A stretch of 64,000 bases of DNA from Rhabditoides inermis (GCA_963966185.1 CAWZYM010000226.1:160001-224000), one strand, 5' to 3'. Shown: positions 1 to 9,211, numbered from the stretch's first letter. Made by a program: numbers and translations. Notes: generated by a model from the sequence alone, not told the origin.

Positions 1-621
1 TCTACCGTATACATGCTCGACTTTGGAATCGCCCGCAAGTGGACCGAGGGACTCAGCAAGAATCCCAAACCGGCCAGGGAGAAGGTACTTTGACTGGGAT
101 ACTGTCAATACCGTATTCCTACTTCAGGTCAAGTTCTTGGGTACGATTCGTTTCTGTTCGCGCGCATGCCACTTGCTCAAGGAACAGGGAAGGAAGTGGG
201 TATACGGTAGTTACAGTAACTATTAGCACTACCGTAACCCAGGGACGACCTGGAGACGTGGATCTACATGTGTCTGGATGTGTTCGACGACATTGGAATC
301 CCCTGGAAGCTGATGGCCAAGAGAGAGGACGTGGCCGAGGCCAAGGAGAAGTTCTTCAAGATGGGATGTGGGTTCATGAATCAGTACATCGCTTGTAGTC
401 TAAATGCGGTGCTTTAGTCGCCTGACTCTTGTTTTGATAGCGCAATAAACGCACCAGAAGCGCGACCGCAATATTTTAGAGCAACTCTGAATCTCGCAAT
501 ATCTCATTTTCGTATTTCAGTCAAGTGCTTCAAGATCTTCCCCAAGGAGTTCAAGAAGGTCATCGAGTACGTGGACGAGCTGAAATACGAGGAAACACCC
601 GACTACAAGAAGATCGACAGA
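1..621 (+). CDS. TTBK-like (CK1 group) kinase domain 1, C-terminal part; 5' end outside window
   Basis: Exons by eye: 1-84, 128-195, 243-367, 521-621. The first exon reads through the DFG region (YMLDFGIARKW). The second gives KFLGTIRFCSRACH, the activation-segment region of the CK1/TTBK type. The third gives DDLETWIYMCLDVFDD and then IPWK, the helix F region with the family's DDLE and LPW-like motifs. The fourth gives KCFKIFPKEFKKVIEYVDEL and ends KKIDR. All splice phases agree, and the same exon structure recurs at 3231-3849, with introns conserved too. Protein phosphorylation is the expected role; the substrate is unknown. The N-lobe, HRD loop and start codon lie upstream of the window. 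The donor at 622 leads into a (CT)n intron and the next open segment is the linker to domain 2, so this is probably part of a larger multi-kinase protein. The fold assignment is secure; gene boundaries are not. Confidence 0.8.
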
Positions 622-624
622 GTG

Positions 625-626
<2 letters not shown>

Positions 627-661
<35 letters not shown>

Positions 662-682
662 CTCTCTCCCTCTCTCTCTCTC
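627..682. repeat. (CT)n microsatellite in intron after domain 1
   Basis: Almost uninterrupted CT dinucleotides form the body of the intron. The matching intron after domain 3 (3850-4018) also has a CT tract but keeps a normal CTTTCAG acceptor; here the sequence after ATACCATC jumps straight to linker coding sequence. Confidence 0.9.
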
Positions 683-706
683 ATACCATCGAAAAAGAAA
701 GAGCAG

Positions 707-2145
707 AAGAAAGTGCGCGAGAAGCTCAAGTCTGGAATCGTCATCAACTCGGAGAAGTACAAGTGAGCATAGTAGTTACAATGGGGTACTGTACCTACAG
801 TATAGCTTATCCTACTCTTTCCAGGTACACTATCATCAAGCTTCTCGGCTCTGGAGGCTTCGGCGATGTCTATCTGGTGGACCATGGAGGTCCCAAGGTC
901 CGGCGTACTGTAGACTACCGTACACCTAAATCGACAAATCATTTGTTTCGGCGGTAACGCCACGTGTTTGTGTTTTCGTGAAATGAAGCGCCCGCCCACT
1001 GTGACTCCGCCTCTTTAGAAGTACGCGATGAAGACTGAGGAGATGAGCGCCAATAAGATGATGCTGCGACTCAAGATGGAGGTGCAGATTTTGTCAGCAT
1101 GCCAGAAGGTATACGGTACCTACAGTAACCCTATTACCCTTGCGTATTCAGGCACCAGCAGAGCGGCGCAAGTACTTTGTCGAGTATCTCGATCGCGGTA
1201 TCACACCCAAGTTCAAGTGAGTATCCAATGAATATCGAATAGTTATTGATTATTAGTTATTAGTTAGTTATTAGTTATTAGTTATCAGTTATTAGTTATT
1301 AGTTATAGTGATTGCAGGTTCGTGGTGATGGGACTAGTTGGCCCATCTATTGAGGATATTCGCAAGAAGATCATCTGCGACAACTTCTCGTGAGTACTGT
1401 AGTTTGAACTGGGGTACGTTACATTAAAATTACTACGGTATCTTCAGATCATCAACAGCGATCCGCGTGTGCCAGCAGACATTGCAGTCGGTGTGGGACC
1501 TGCACGAAGTCGGCTACATTCATCGGTACTGGGATCACTGTAGCTACCGTACCTAGAATATATCGTACCTCATTGCAGCGATATCAAGGCGTGCAACTTT
1601 GCGGTGGGACTCGACCCAGCCACCCAAGACACCGTATACATGCTCGACTTTGGAATCGCACGTGCGTGGTGCGAGAAGAACAGCCGAGCAGCAAAGTAGG
1701 TTACTGTAGCGATAAACTGGTTACTGTAGTCATAATATAGGGTACCGCGTCACAAGGCCAAGTTCCTCGGCACTGTACGTTTCTGCTCACGAGCCTGTCA
1801 CCGCATCAAGGACCAGGGAAGAAAGTGAGTACCGTAATCCCAGCATACTGTAACTGACTTACCGTAATCCAGGGACGACCTGGAGACGTGGCTGTACATG
1901 TGTCTGGATGTGTTCGACGAGGGTGGGATTCCGTGGAGGATGATCGCCGACAGAGATGACGTGCTCGCCGCCAAGGACAAGTTCATGGCGAACGGATGTG
2001 GGTTACGGTAGATTGAAAATGGAGTACGGTACGGTGAATTTCAGTCTGCTGACATCGGCTGTTCCCGAAGGAGTTCCAGAAGATCACGACCTACATCGAA
2101 GGAGTGGGATACGCCGACGAGCCAAACTACAACTACGTCTTCTCG
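707..2145 (+). CDS. TTBK-like kinase domain 2 (full domain, with an in-frame TGA near its C-terminal end)
   Basis: Exons by eye: 707-762 (linker, REKLKSG...SEKYK), 825-897 (P-loop GSGGFGDVYLV), 1019-1108 (KYAMKTE with the beta-3 Lys), 1152-1216, 1318-1389 (VVMGLVGPS), 1448-1525, 1579-1695 (catalytic loop HRDIKACNFAVG and LDFGIAR), 1741-1824 (KAKFLGTVRFCSRACH), 1873-1997 (DDLETWLYMCLDVFDE), 2045-2145. All phases match. The P-loop, catalytic Lys, HRD Asp, loop Asn and DFG are present, so the core would be catalytically competent. In the last exon, which has the same 33 whole codons as its counterparts in domains 1 and 3, codon 2050-2052 is TGA. The aligned codon in both other domains is TGC (Cys). 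The first linker acceptor (GAGCAG at 706) follows a purine-rich stretch and is weak. Possibly decaying, or a sequence error. Confidence 0.75.
1233..1309. repeat. TAGTTAT-type tandem repeat in a domain 2 intron
   Basis: Tandem TTAGTTA/TTAGTTAT units fill most of the intron between exons 1152-1216 and 1318-1389. No coding content. Confidence 0.8.
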
Positions 2146-2152
2146 GTGGGCC

Positions 2153-2153
<1 letters not shown>

Positions 2154-2187
<34 letters not shown>
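2154..2187. repeat. (CT)n microsatellite in intron after domain 2
   Basis: A pure CT tract inside the intron 2146-2205, in the same position as the CT introns after domains 1 and 3. CT introns at the domain-linker junction are therefore an ancestral trait of the repeat unit. Confidence 0.9.
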
Positions 2188-2190
<3 letters not shown>

Positions 2191-2205
2191 ACCTCTTCTT
2201 CCTAG

Positions 2206-2578
2206 GTAATGGAAGAGATCATCAAGAACCACCGCATCAACGTGAACAAGCCGTTTGATTGGGCGAGGCAGATCGGGAAGGAGAAGAAGAAGGGAGAAGA
2301 GAGCGAGAGCAACTCCAACGACCAACGACCTATCCGGATCGGACGAAGACGACTCGGAGGGGTGAGGGCTACTGATCTGTATCGATTGATTATCGATTGT
2401 TTCAGCAAGAAGAAGAAGGGCGGTCGATCGAAGCAGTCCAAGATTCAGATGAAGACGGCGGCTCAGCAGACGAGGATCGGAAACAAGAAGAATCTGAAGA
2501 AGGAGATGAAGAAGCAGAGGGAGAAGCTCAAGCCGGGACTCAACATCGAGTCGGAAAAGAACAAGTACCTGGTGAGAG

Positions 2579-2619
<41 letters not shown>

Positions 2620-3873
2620 AATTTCTATTCAGGTTATCAGTCTGCTCGGATCCGGCGGTTTCGGAGACGTGTATCTCGTCGACAGAGGAGACGAGAAGGT
2701 GTGATGACGTCATACGACTTTAATGACGTCACCATTTCAAAAGTACGCTCTGAAAACCGAGATGATGGACTGTAATCCGGCGATGGCGAGGCTCAAGTTC
2801 GAGACGGACATTTTCTACGTTCTCAATAAGGTATACGGTAGAAACTAATCTAGATACGGTTAATACAGTAACCTCGAAATGTTAAGCTGATGCGGAGCAC
2901 AGGAAGTACTTTGTTCCGTGCATCGACCTCTCTCTCTCTCTCTCTCTCTCCGTCTATCCTCCTCAAACCCTATTGCAGGTTCATGGTTATGGGTCTGGTC
3001 GGTCCGTCTCTGGACGATATTCGCAAGAAGATTCTCGAGGACAACTTTTCCAAGTCGACTGCAATCCGTGTCTGTCAGCAGTCGCTCCAAGCCGTCTCCG
3101 ACTTCCACGACGCTGGGTTCCTGCACCGGTACGGGTTACTGTATTTACCGTATCCCCTACAGTACACCTACCGTATTGCAGTGACATCAAGCCGTGCAAC
3201 TTTGCCGTGGGTCATGAGAAGGATGCGCAGTCTACCGTATACATGCTCGACTTTGGAATCGCCCGCAAGTGGACCGAGGGACTCAGCAAGAACCCCAAAC
3301 CGGCCAGGGAGAAGGTACCGTCGTCTGGCATACTGTAAGTACCGTATTCCTATTTCAGGTCATATTCCTGGGTACGATTCGTTTCTGTTCGCGCGCGTGC
3401 CACTTGCTCAAGGAACAGGGAAGGAAGTGGGTGTACGGTAGATACAGTGGCCATTATCACTACCGTAACCCAGGGACGACCTGGAGCAGTGGATCTACAT
3501 GTGTCTGGATGTGTTCGACGACATTGGCATTCCCTGGAAGCTGATGGCCAAGAGGGAAGACGTGGCCGAGGCCAAGGAGAAGTTCTTCAAGATGGGATGT
3601 GGGTTCATGAATCAGTACATCGCTTGTAGTCTAAATGCGGTGCTTTAATGGTCTGACTCTTGTTTTGAAAGCGCGCCAGACTCAAACGCGCGATTGCAAT
3701 ATTTTAGAGCAACTCTGAATCTCCAAATATCTCATTTTCGTGTTTCAGTCAAGTGCTTCAAGATCTTCCCCAAGGAGTTCAAGAAGGTCATCGAGTACGT
3801 GGACGAGCTGAAATACGAGGAAACGCCCGACTACAAGAAGATCGACGGAGTGCGTCCCCCCTCCCCCCTCCTC

Positions 3874-3906
<33 letters not shown>

Positions 3907-4445
3907 TTCCCCCTCCCTCTCTCCCCTCTCTCTCTCCCCCCCCTCTCTCCCTCTCTTCCCCCTTCCTCTCTCTCTCTCTCTCTCCCTCTCTCCCTCTCTC
4001 TCTCATACCATCTTTCAGATTCTCGAGGACATCATCAAGAACCACAACATGGACGTTTCGAAGCCGTTCGACTGGGACGGGAAGATCAAGGGAAAGAAGG
4101 AGAAGAAAGACGGCGAAGATTCGGACAAGTCCGACAACGGAGTGTCCGGGTCGAACTCGGACGGAGACGAGGACGGAAAGTGGGTTGTTTACGAGTAAAC
4201 AAGTAGTAAACAAGTAAACATCCACTTCTAGGAAGTTGTGCCGGAAGAAGCGCGAGAGTGTGTTTATGCTTTCCACAAAAGAGTCGACGATCGGGCATGA
4301 AGATCGTCTACATACAACTACATCATTTACAATCAAGCAAAAATATTTTCTAATTGCAAAAAAACAATGTTTATCACTTATGCATAAAAAGAGTATATAT
4401 AATATATGTTTGTGTGGTGACAGGAAAACACGGTACTACATATAA
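2206..4445 (+). CDS. Interdomain linker, TTBK-like kinase domain 3 and C-terminal tail
   Basis: Linker exons 2206-2361 (VMEEIIKNHRINVNKPFDW, then Lys/Glu/Ser-rich) and 2406-2571 (Lys-rich, ending REKLKPG...SEKNKYL). Domain 3 exons: 2633-2698 (P-loop LLGSGGFGDVYLV), 2744-2830 (YALKTE, catalytic Lys), about 2886-2917 (damaged edges), 2979-3128 (FMVMGLVGPS...AGFLH), 3182-3314 (R/DIKPCNFAVG, LDFGIAR), 3359-3426, 3474-3598 (DDLEQWIYMCLDVFDD), 3749-3849, 4019-4179 (ILEDIIKNHNMDVSKPFDW then acidic) and 4232-4445, ending TAA. All key kinase residues are present. The exon 2979-3128 is uninterrupted where domain 2 has an intron (1390-1447), an intron gain or loss between paralogs. A 7-bp duplication at 2317-2330 shifts the linker frame. 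The last exon's sequence after KKRES is unlike the domain 2 linker, so the exact tail is uncertain. Confidence 0.75.
2583..2618. repeat. (CT)n microsatellite in intron before domain 3 P-loop
   Basis: CT dinucleotide tract inside intron 2572-2632, which ends in a normal CTATTCAG acceptor. Confidence 0.9.
2927..2951. repeat. (CT)n tract where the end of a domain 3 exon should be
   Basis: The tract begins right after the codons for RKYFVPCID. In domain 2 the same exon runs on for YLDRGITPKF and then has a GTGAGT donor. Here the CT tract replaces both the codons and the donor. Confidence 0.8.
3858..4004. repeat. Long imperfect CT/CCCT tract in intron after domain 3
   Basis: About 150 nt of nearly pure pyrimidine (CT with C-runs) inside intron 3850-4018, considerably longer than the equivalent tract after domain 1. 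Confidence 0.9.
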
Positions 4446-4594
4446 TGTTTGCTGATCGGGCATAGCAGCCCCCGTCGACGTTCCGTATTCCTGCCACCCG
4501 GTACTACCGCACTCTCCCCAGACTATTCTAGCACTTCACTTCCCATTCGAACAGATCATAGATCTGCTTGTTCTCGCACATGGGCTAAAAAAAC

Positions 4595-4600
4595 AATAAA
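4595..4600 (+). other. Candidate polyadenylation signal of the plus-strand kinase gene
   Basis: AATAAA lies 150 nt downstream of the TAA at 4443-4445. It is the first canonical hexamer I see after the stop. Confidence 0.4.
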
Positions 4601-4879
4601 AATTAATCCTATAATCTATAATCCAAAGTTCGGATACCGAACTCATAAGTTTATTCTTTTCATCGAAAAGAAATATGTTGTCTATATCGAACACTATACC
4701 GAACGGTTGAAAATCAATTATTTCATCTCAAATTTTCTATTTACAACGCCGATATATTAGTGTAACTCTGCTCTCTCGTTCGAGTTATATGGGTTTGATA
4801 ATTGTCAGAACTCTTGCAGACAGAACTTTGTCACAGAATTCTCTAACACATTATGAAATGCACATTATTGTAAACGTGT

Positions 4880-4885
4880 TTTATT
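4880..4885 (-). other. Candidate polyadenylation signal for the minus-strand kinase C-lobe
   Basis: AATAAA on the minus strand, about 130 nt downstream of the TAA at 5016-5014. Confidence 0.4.
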
Positions 4886-5013
4886 GAGTTTCAATAGCAT
4901 TGATAAACAATCTAGCGCGCTGGATAACGAGAGAGACAGATGTGCTTCAATTTACATTTTTACTGACCGCAAATAACGAGGTATGAAAATATGTCCCCAC
5001 ATTTCACATCCTG

Positions 5014-5452
5014 TTAATCCTGTTTTTCATGACCAACCTCAAGGATTTCGATGAGAGCAGTGTAGTCGGGAGACGTGTTGAAACAGTCCTGCTCCTGATT
5101 TTGCGAGTAGACACAGCGCAGGAATTCCTGAAATTATGTGCTCTTTTATCCCATATTTTTTGTTCTAGAAAGAATTTCAATGAAAAAAAAATCATACCCG
5201 GTAATACTTTCCAATCATGTTCGCAACCATCATGCAATCAGTCACATGCTGTAAGAGAAGCAGTAAGAAAAATTTGTCGCAAGTTCCGTATGTGCGTCAG
5301 TTTTCTTACGTGGAAGTAAGCAGTGTATACTTACTCACCAACTCTGTCTTGGACTGCTTGATGTACTTCGGGTCGCGATGGCTCGCATAGATATCCCATG
5401 GTAGCACTCCGTCTTCCAGCAGCAGACTCAATCCGCTGTAGGCGAGGCCGAC
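5014..5452 (-). CDS. C-lobe exons of a divergent TTBK/CK1-like kinase
   Basis: Three minus-strand exons, all phase 0: 5452-5339, 5248-5198 and 5127-5017, with stop TAA at 5016-5014. They read VGLAYSGLSLLLEDGVLPWD (helix F ending in the CK1-type LPW motif), then HVTDCMMVANMIGKYYR, then EFLRCVYSQNQEQD...SPDYTALIEIL, matching helices G to I, where CK1-group kinases have a PDY motif. Acceptors are TTGCAG, TTACAG and TTTCAG; donors are GTGAGT and GTATGA. The exons clearly differ from those at 1-4445. No N-lobe, HRD or DFG exon lies immediately upstream; repeats begin at 5527. The nearest same-strand candidate is the N-terminal half at 13109-15119. Upstream of 5452 the frame stays open and contains APEL, but the good acceptor at 5453 suggests that this is intronic. 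Confidence 0.65.
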
Positions 5453-5526
5453 CTGCAAGGTTGCTGTGAGTTCGGGTGCCTCTTCCGCGGATTGATCATG
5501 ATTGCACTACACTATGTGTACTACTA

Positions 5527-5562
5527 TTTAAAGGAACACACCACTCTAAATTTTGTGTATCA
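5527..5562 (+). repeat. Remnant of the TTTAAAGGAAC-family terminal repeat
   Basis: The terminal motif AAAGGAAC plus CCACTCTAAATTTTGTGTAT also occurs at 15870 (plus), and inverted near 12187-12213 and 16193-16223. Only the end is left here, because the hairpin-headed element starts at 5568. This suggests that the second element inserted into the first. Confidence 0.65.
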
Positions 5563-5567
5563 AGTAA

Positions 5568-6724
5568 GACTAGCGGGCCGGAGGCTCGCTTCGCTCGCCT
5601 CCGGCCCGCTAGTGGCGGCGGCTTCGCCGCCGCACTGCGCTCCGAGGCTCGCGCGCCTTCGGCGCGCTCGCCTCTCCGCGTCAACTCATCAAAAACTCTA
5701 ATCTGAACCTCTCCTATGGCTCTAGTACACATCAGACATTGAAATTTAAAGTTTTGGAGTTGTTTACAATTTTGTTTACTCGTTTACCTGACTTGTAAAC
5801 ACTACCTTTGAACTCTTCTATGGCTCTAGTACACATCAGACATCAAAATCTCTAGTTTTGGAGTTGTTTACAACTTTGTTTACTTGTTTACTTATCATGT
5901 AAACATCAGATATGAACTCTCCTATGAGTTTAGTACACAATAGACATCGAAATCTGAACTTTTCGAGTTGTTTACAAATTTGTTTACTTGTTTACCTGAC
6001 TTGTAAACAATACCTTGTGACTCTCCGATTGGTCTAGTATCGATTAGACATCACAATTAAGAGATTTGGAGTTGTTTACTTTTTTGTTTACTTGTTTACC
6101 TGAGTTGTTTACCTAAAAATTTGTATTTATTTACTTGTTACCTGTACCAAGTTTGAGTCTTCTACCTTGAAAACTAACCGAGTTACTAATTTTAGAATAT
6201 TTTTGAGTTTTGAAAAAGGCGAAAATTGAAAAATTAATTAAAATTCAAACAATTATTAAAAATCTGAAATAATTCATGAATGAAGGTAACACGGTAGTGA
6301 TAATTAAAAAAGAAAATCCAGGTGTCAACTCTCATCTAGACGAAAGTTACGGGGTCGTAAAGTGAAATTTGAAGTTTATGCTAATTTATCTCAGGTGACA
6401 GGTGAGCGACTACAGGTGAGATGGTACCTGGCAGGTACTCAAGACCAAAGGTGTCATTGGTGAAAGCGATGAGAGAATTGGAAACAAAAATTTCAAAAAT
6501 TTCCAAATCCATGTGGTCCCCCCTTAGGTGATATGCAAATTTGAACTTATCAACGTATCTACCTGTACAGGTGAGCTAGGTCAACGAAAATGAAACGATT
6601 GCGTGCGACCACCAGACCGATAAAAACGTGACGAGTTGAGCCGGATCGGTTCATGGGTCTTTGAGCTAGGTGCTGTGAAAAACGGTCACCCACCATAGCA
6701 AATTTTATATAGCCCCGCCAGGGC
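5568..6724 (+). mobile_element. Hairpin-headed non-autonomous element, copy A
   Basis: Starts at GACTAGCGGGCC, with three successive GC-rich hairpins (5569-5613, 5612-5635, 5644-5674) whose loops contain TTC/TTCG. Then come four tandem units of about 104 bp, then an AT-rich body, and it ends in TAGCAAATTTTATATAGCCCC plus a short GC segment. Copy B begins at the very next base with the same GACTAGCGGGCC head and ends in the same TATATAGCCCC motif, which defines both ends. No open frame resembles a transposase. It may belong to a Helitron-like or other foldback class, but I cannot assign it. Confidence 0.7.
5690..6120 (+). repeat. Four tandem units of about 104 bp inside element copy A
   Basis: The landmark TATGGCTCTAGTACACATCA and its variants recur at 5715, 5819, 5923 and about 6027, exactly 104 bp apart. 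Each unit also has GGAGTTGTTTAC and TTGTTTACTTGTTTACCTGA. Copy B carries two units, around 6860-7070. Confidence 0.85.
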
Positions 6725-8650
6725 GACTAGCGGGCCGGAGGCTCGCTTCGCTCGCCTCCGGCCCGCTAGTGGCGGCGGCTTCGCCGCCGCACTGCGCTCC
6801 GAGGCTCGCGCGCCTTCGGCGCGCTCGCCTCTCCGCGTCAACTCATCAAAAAATCAAATCTGAACTCTCCTATAGATTTAGTACACATGAGACATCGAAA
6901 TCTCAAGTATTGGAGTTGTTTACTATTTTGTTTATTTGTTTACCTAACTGGTAAACACTACTTTGTAACTCTCCGATTAATTTAGTATCGATTAGACATC
7001 AAAATCAGAAGATTTGGATTTGTTTACTTGTTTGTTCACTTGTTTACTATTGTTGTTCACCGAAAAAAATTGAACTTGTTTTCTTGTTATCTGTAATAAG
7101 TTTGAACCTTCTACCTTGAAAACCAACCGAGATATACATTTAATACAATTTTCAGTTTCAAACAGACGAAAACTGGAAAAAAAATAAAATTGAAACGTTT
7201 TTTAAAAATGTGAAATAATTCATGAATGAAGGTATTACGGTAGTGATAATTAAATAGGAAAATCCAGGTTTCAACTCTCACCTAGACGAAAGTTACAAGG
7301 TCGTAAAGTGAAATTTTAAGTTTATGCTAATTTATCTCAGGTGACAGGTGAGCGACTACAGGTGTGATGGTACCTGGCAGGTACTCAGGACCTAAGGTGT
7401 CATTGGTGAAAGGAATGAGAGAATTAAAAATAGTTTTTCTAAGAAGTTGAAACTTAGATCTACTGTATTTTACGTTTTGCATCTTGCCTGATTGATCCTG
7501 TCAGCGGTCAATATGCTCAACTGCAAAAATGAGCCACATTTTGTTGAAAATCAAGGTTTTTTGAAAAAGTGAAATCCTTCCACAGTGAAGCGAAAAATCT
7601 GAATCTTTGTCAGTAAATATTAGTTTTTGAGTTATGAATTACTGTGCAAAATCCAGGTCTCAACTCTTAGATAGTAAGGGATTGTAGTTGATCTAGTGAA
7701 TCATGAAATATGATTTTTATTTTCAGTAATAGAGTTGAGCATACGTGTTTGTGTTGATTGTGTCATAGAGAGTGATTTACCATGAAAATTCGAAAAATTA
7801 ATATTGAAAACGAAAGAAGTTATGATCGAAAATGTAAAATTTCTACGAAAATTTGAACATTCATATTTTGAAAACGGAATGAGTATTTCATTTGAAATTG
7901 AAATGGTGTGAACGGCCAAGTGTCTTCTATCATCAGCTAAAGTTTGAAATTTTAGTCTTCAAAACAAACAAAGATATTCAAGGTTTTTGCGTTTTGCATC
8001 TTACGTGATTGATCCTGTCAGAAAATGAAAATTGCTGTAAAACTTTTTTGAACTGGTTTTTCGAAATGAAACTGTAAAACTGTAAATAACACGCATGTTT
8101 CATGTTACTGTGCAAGTTTAATGAAAAAATATGAAGTTTGAAGGTAGGTTTACATAGAAGTGAACCGAATTGTTAGTGAACCCATTTAAGGAAATTAGAT
8201 AGGAACCTATGCTAATGTGTGTCTGTTAAGAGTGATTAGTTGATCTTAAGTTTGTAGTTTGAGTGTGAAAAGTTTCTTCAGTATTGAGTTATGTCCTTCT
8301 GAAATTTTGAAAATTCTATATAAACCCATATAAGGAGTTATCGGAATGAGTCCTAGTGACGTGTGTCAAGTCAATATAGTGTGCTGAGTCTAAGTTTACA
8401 GTATTAGATTCACATCTTTAAACATGGACTGAGCATATGGGTGAAAAGTTTTTCAGGCTATGTCAAGTTGTTAGTAAAGTCATACGGTAAGTAGAGCTGT
8501 AATTGTGAAAATGAAACGATTGCATGCTGTCACAAGAAGAATGTTAAGTTTAGAGTATGAGCCGTGAATGTGCAGTGTGACTTGAGTTATGTGCCCGGAC
8601 AAACAAACACACAACGACCATAGCAAATTTTATATAGCCCCAGCCGGGGC
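6725..8650 (+). mobile_element. Hairpin-headed non-autonomous element, copy B
   Basis: Head to tail with copy A. The first 120 bp are nearly identical to copy A's head, and the stretch 7210-7430 closely matches 6290-6470 (shared GGTGACAGGTGAGCGACTAC and GGTACCTGGCAGGTACTC). It ends TAGCAAATTTTATATAGCCCC then AGCCGGGGC at 8650. It is about 770 bp longer than copy A, owing to AT-rich sequence between about 7440 and 8490 that copy A lacks. No coding potential recognised. Confidence 0.7.
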
Positions 8651-8652
8651 GA

Positions 8653-8690
8653 CTAGCGCTCCGGCGCGCTGTCGCGCGCCTCCGCACTAG
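8653..8690. repeat. 38-bp CTAG-bounded hairpin at the end of element B
   Basis: CTAG at both ends and a GGCGCGC/GCGCGCC stem around TGTC. It follows the element terminus where a third GACTAGCG head would be expected. An inverted near-copy of the same length lies at 17732-17769. Confidence 0.7.
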
Positions 8691-8930
8691 GCATACAAGA
8701 ATAGAAAAATAGGAGATTAGTATAGAAAAATAGAAGTTTTCATCTTGCATTTTTTAATAGCTGATTGCTCTCTAATGACTTTTTTGAAGAGACATCCACG
8801 TGTAAGTTCTATATGTATTTTGTATATGTATCTCTTTTATTTTTTGTCTTTTCTAACTATCTCTCTCCTACTTCTTTCTCACTTATTTTATATTTCACAA
8901 ATTTACACTCCCCCCTCTCTTTCTCCTCTA
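8691..8930. other. AT-rich spacer, no gene recognised
   Basis: Short low-complexity sequence grading into the pyrimidine-rich minisatellite. Open frames are CT-repeat artefacts. Confidence 0.5.
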
Positions 8931-8934
8931 CACT

Positions 8935-8974
8935 GTTCTGTCTACTCTCCATCCTATCTCCCTCCTCTCTCTCC

Positions 8975-9022
<48 letters not shown>

Positions 9023-9165
9023 GTCTATTCTCACGTCTCCGCAGCGGTGACAACAACTTTCTAGAGACAGTACTACGGTATATTCTGTCTACTCTTCTAC
9101 TCTCACGTCTGCGGTAGTCACTGCGACTTTCGAGAGACAGTTATGTCTAGTCTCCCTCCTCTCTC

Positions 9166-9211
<46 letters not shown>

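Larger units (their letters stand above)
4446..5013. other. AT-rich intergenic region between convergent kinase genes
   Basis: No conserved coding segment recognised. Open frames here (for example around 4449-4760) have no kinase or other recognisable motif. The region should contain both 3' UTRs, because the flanking genes converge. Confidence 0.5.

Noticed and set aside
2050..2052. Selenocysteine recoding of the TGA that replaces a Cys codon
   Set aside because: Cys-to-TGA is the classic pattern, but the residue is not catalytic in kinases, the linker nearby also carries a frameshift, and nematodes studied so far have almost no selenoproteins. Nonsense mutation or sequence error is simpler.
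4449..4760. Plus-strand open frame downstream of the kinase tail
   Set aside because: No recognisable motif; it overlaps the likely 3' UTR and the AATAAA signal.
5453..5510. Extending the C-lobe exon upstream to include an APEL motif
   Set aside because: The frame is open, but a strong TTGCAG acceptor lies at 5453, and CK1/TTBK kinases generally lack a canonical APE. The match is probably chance.
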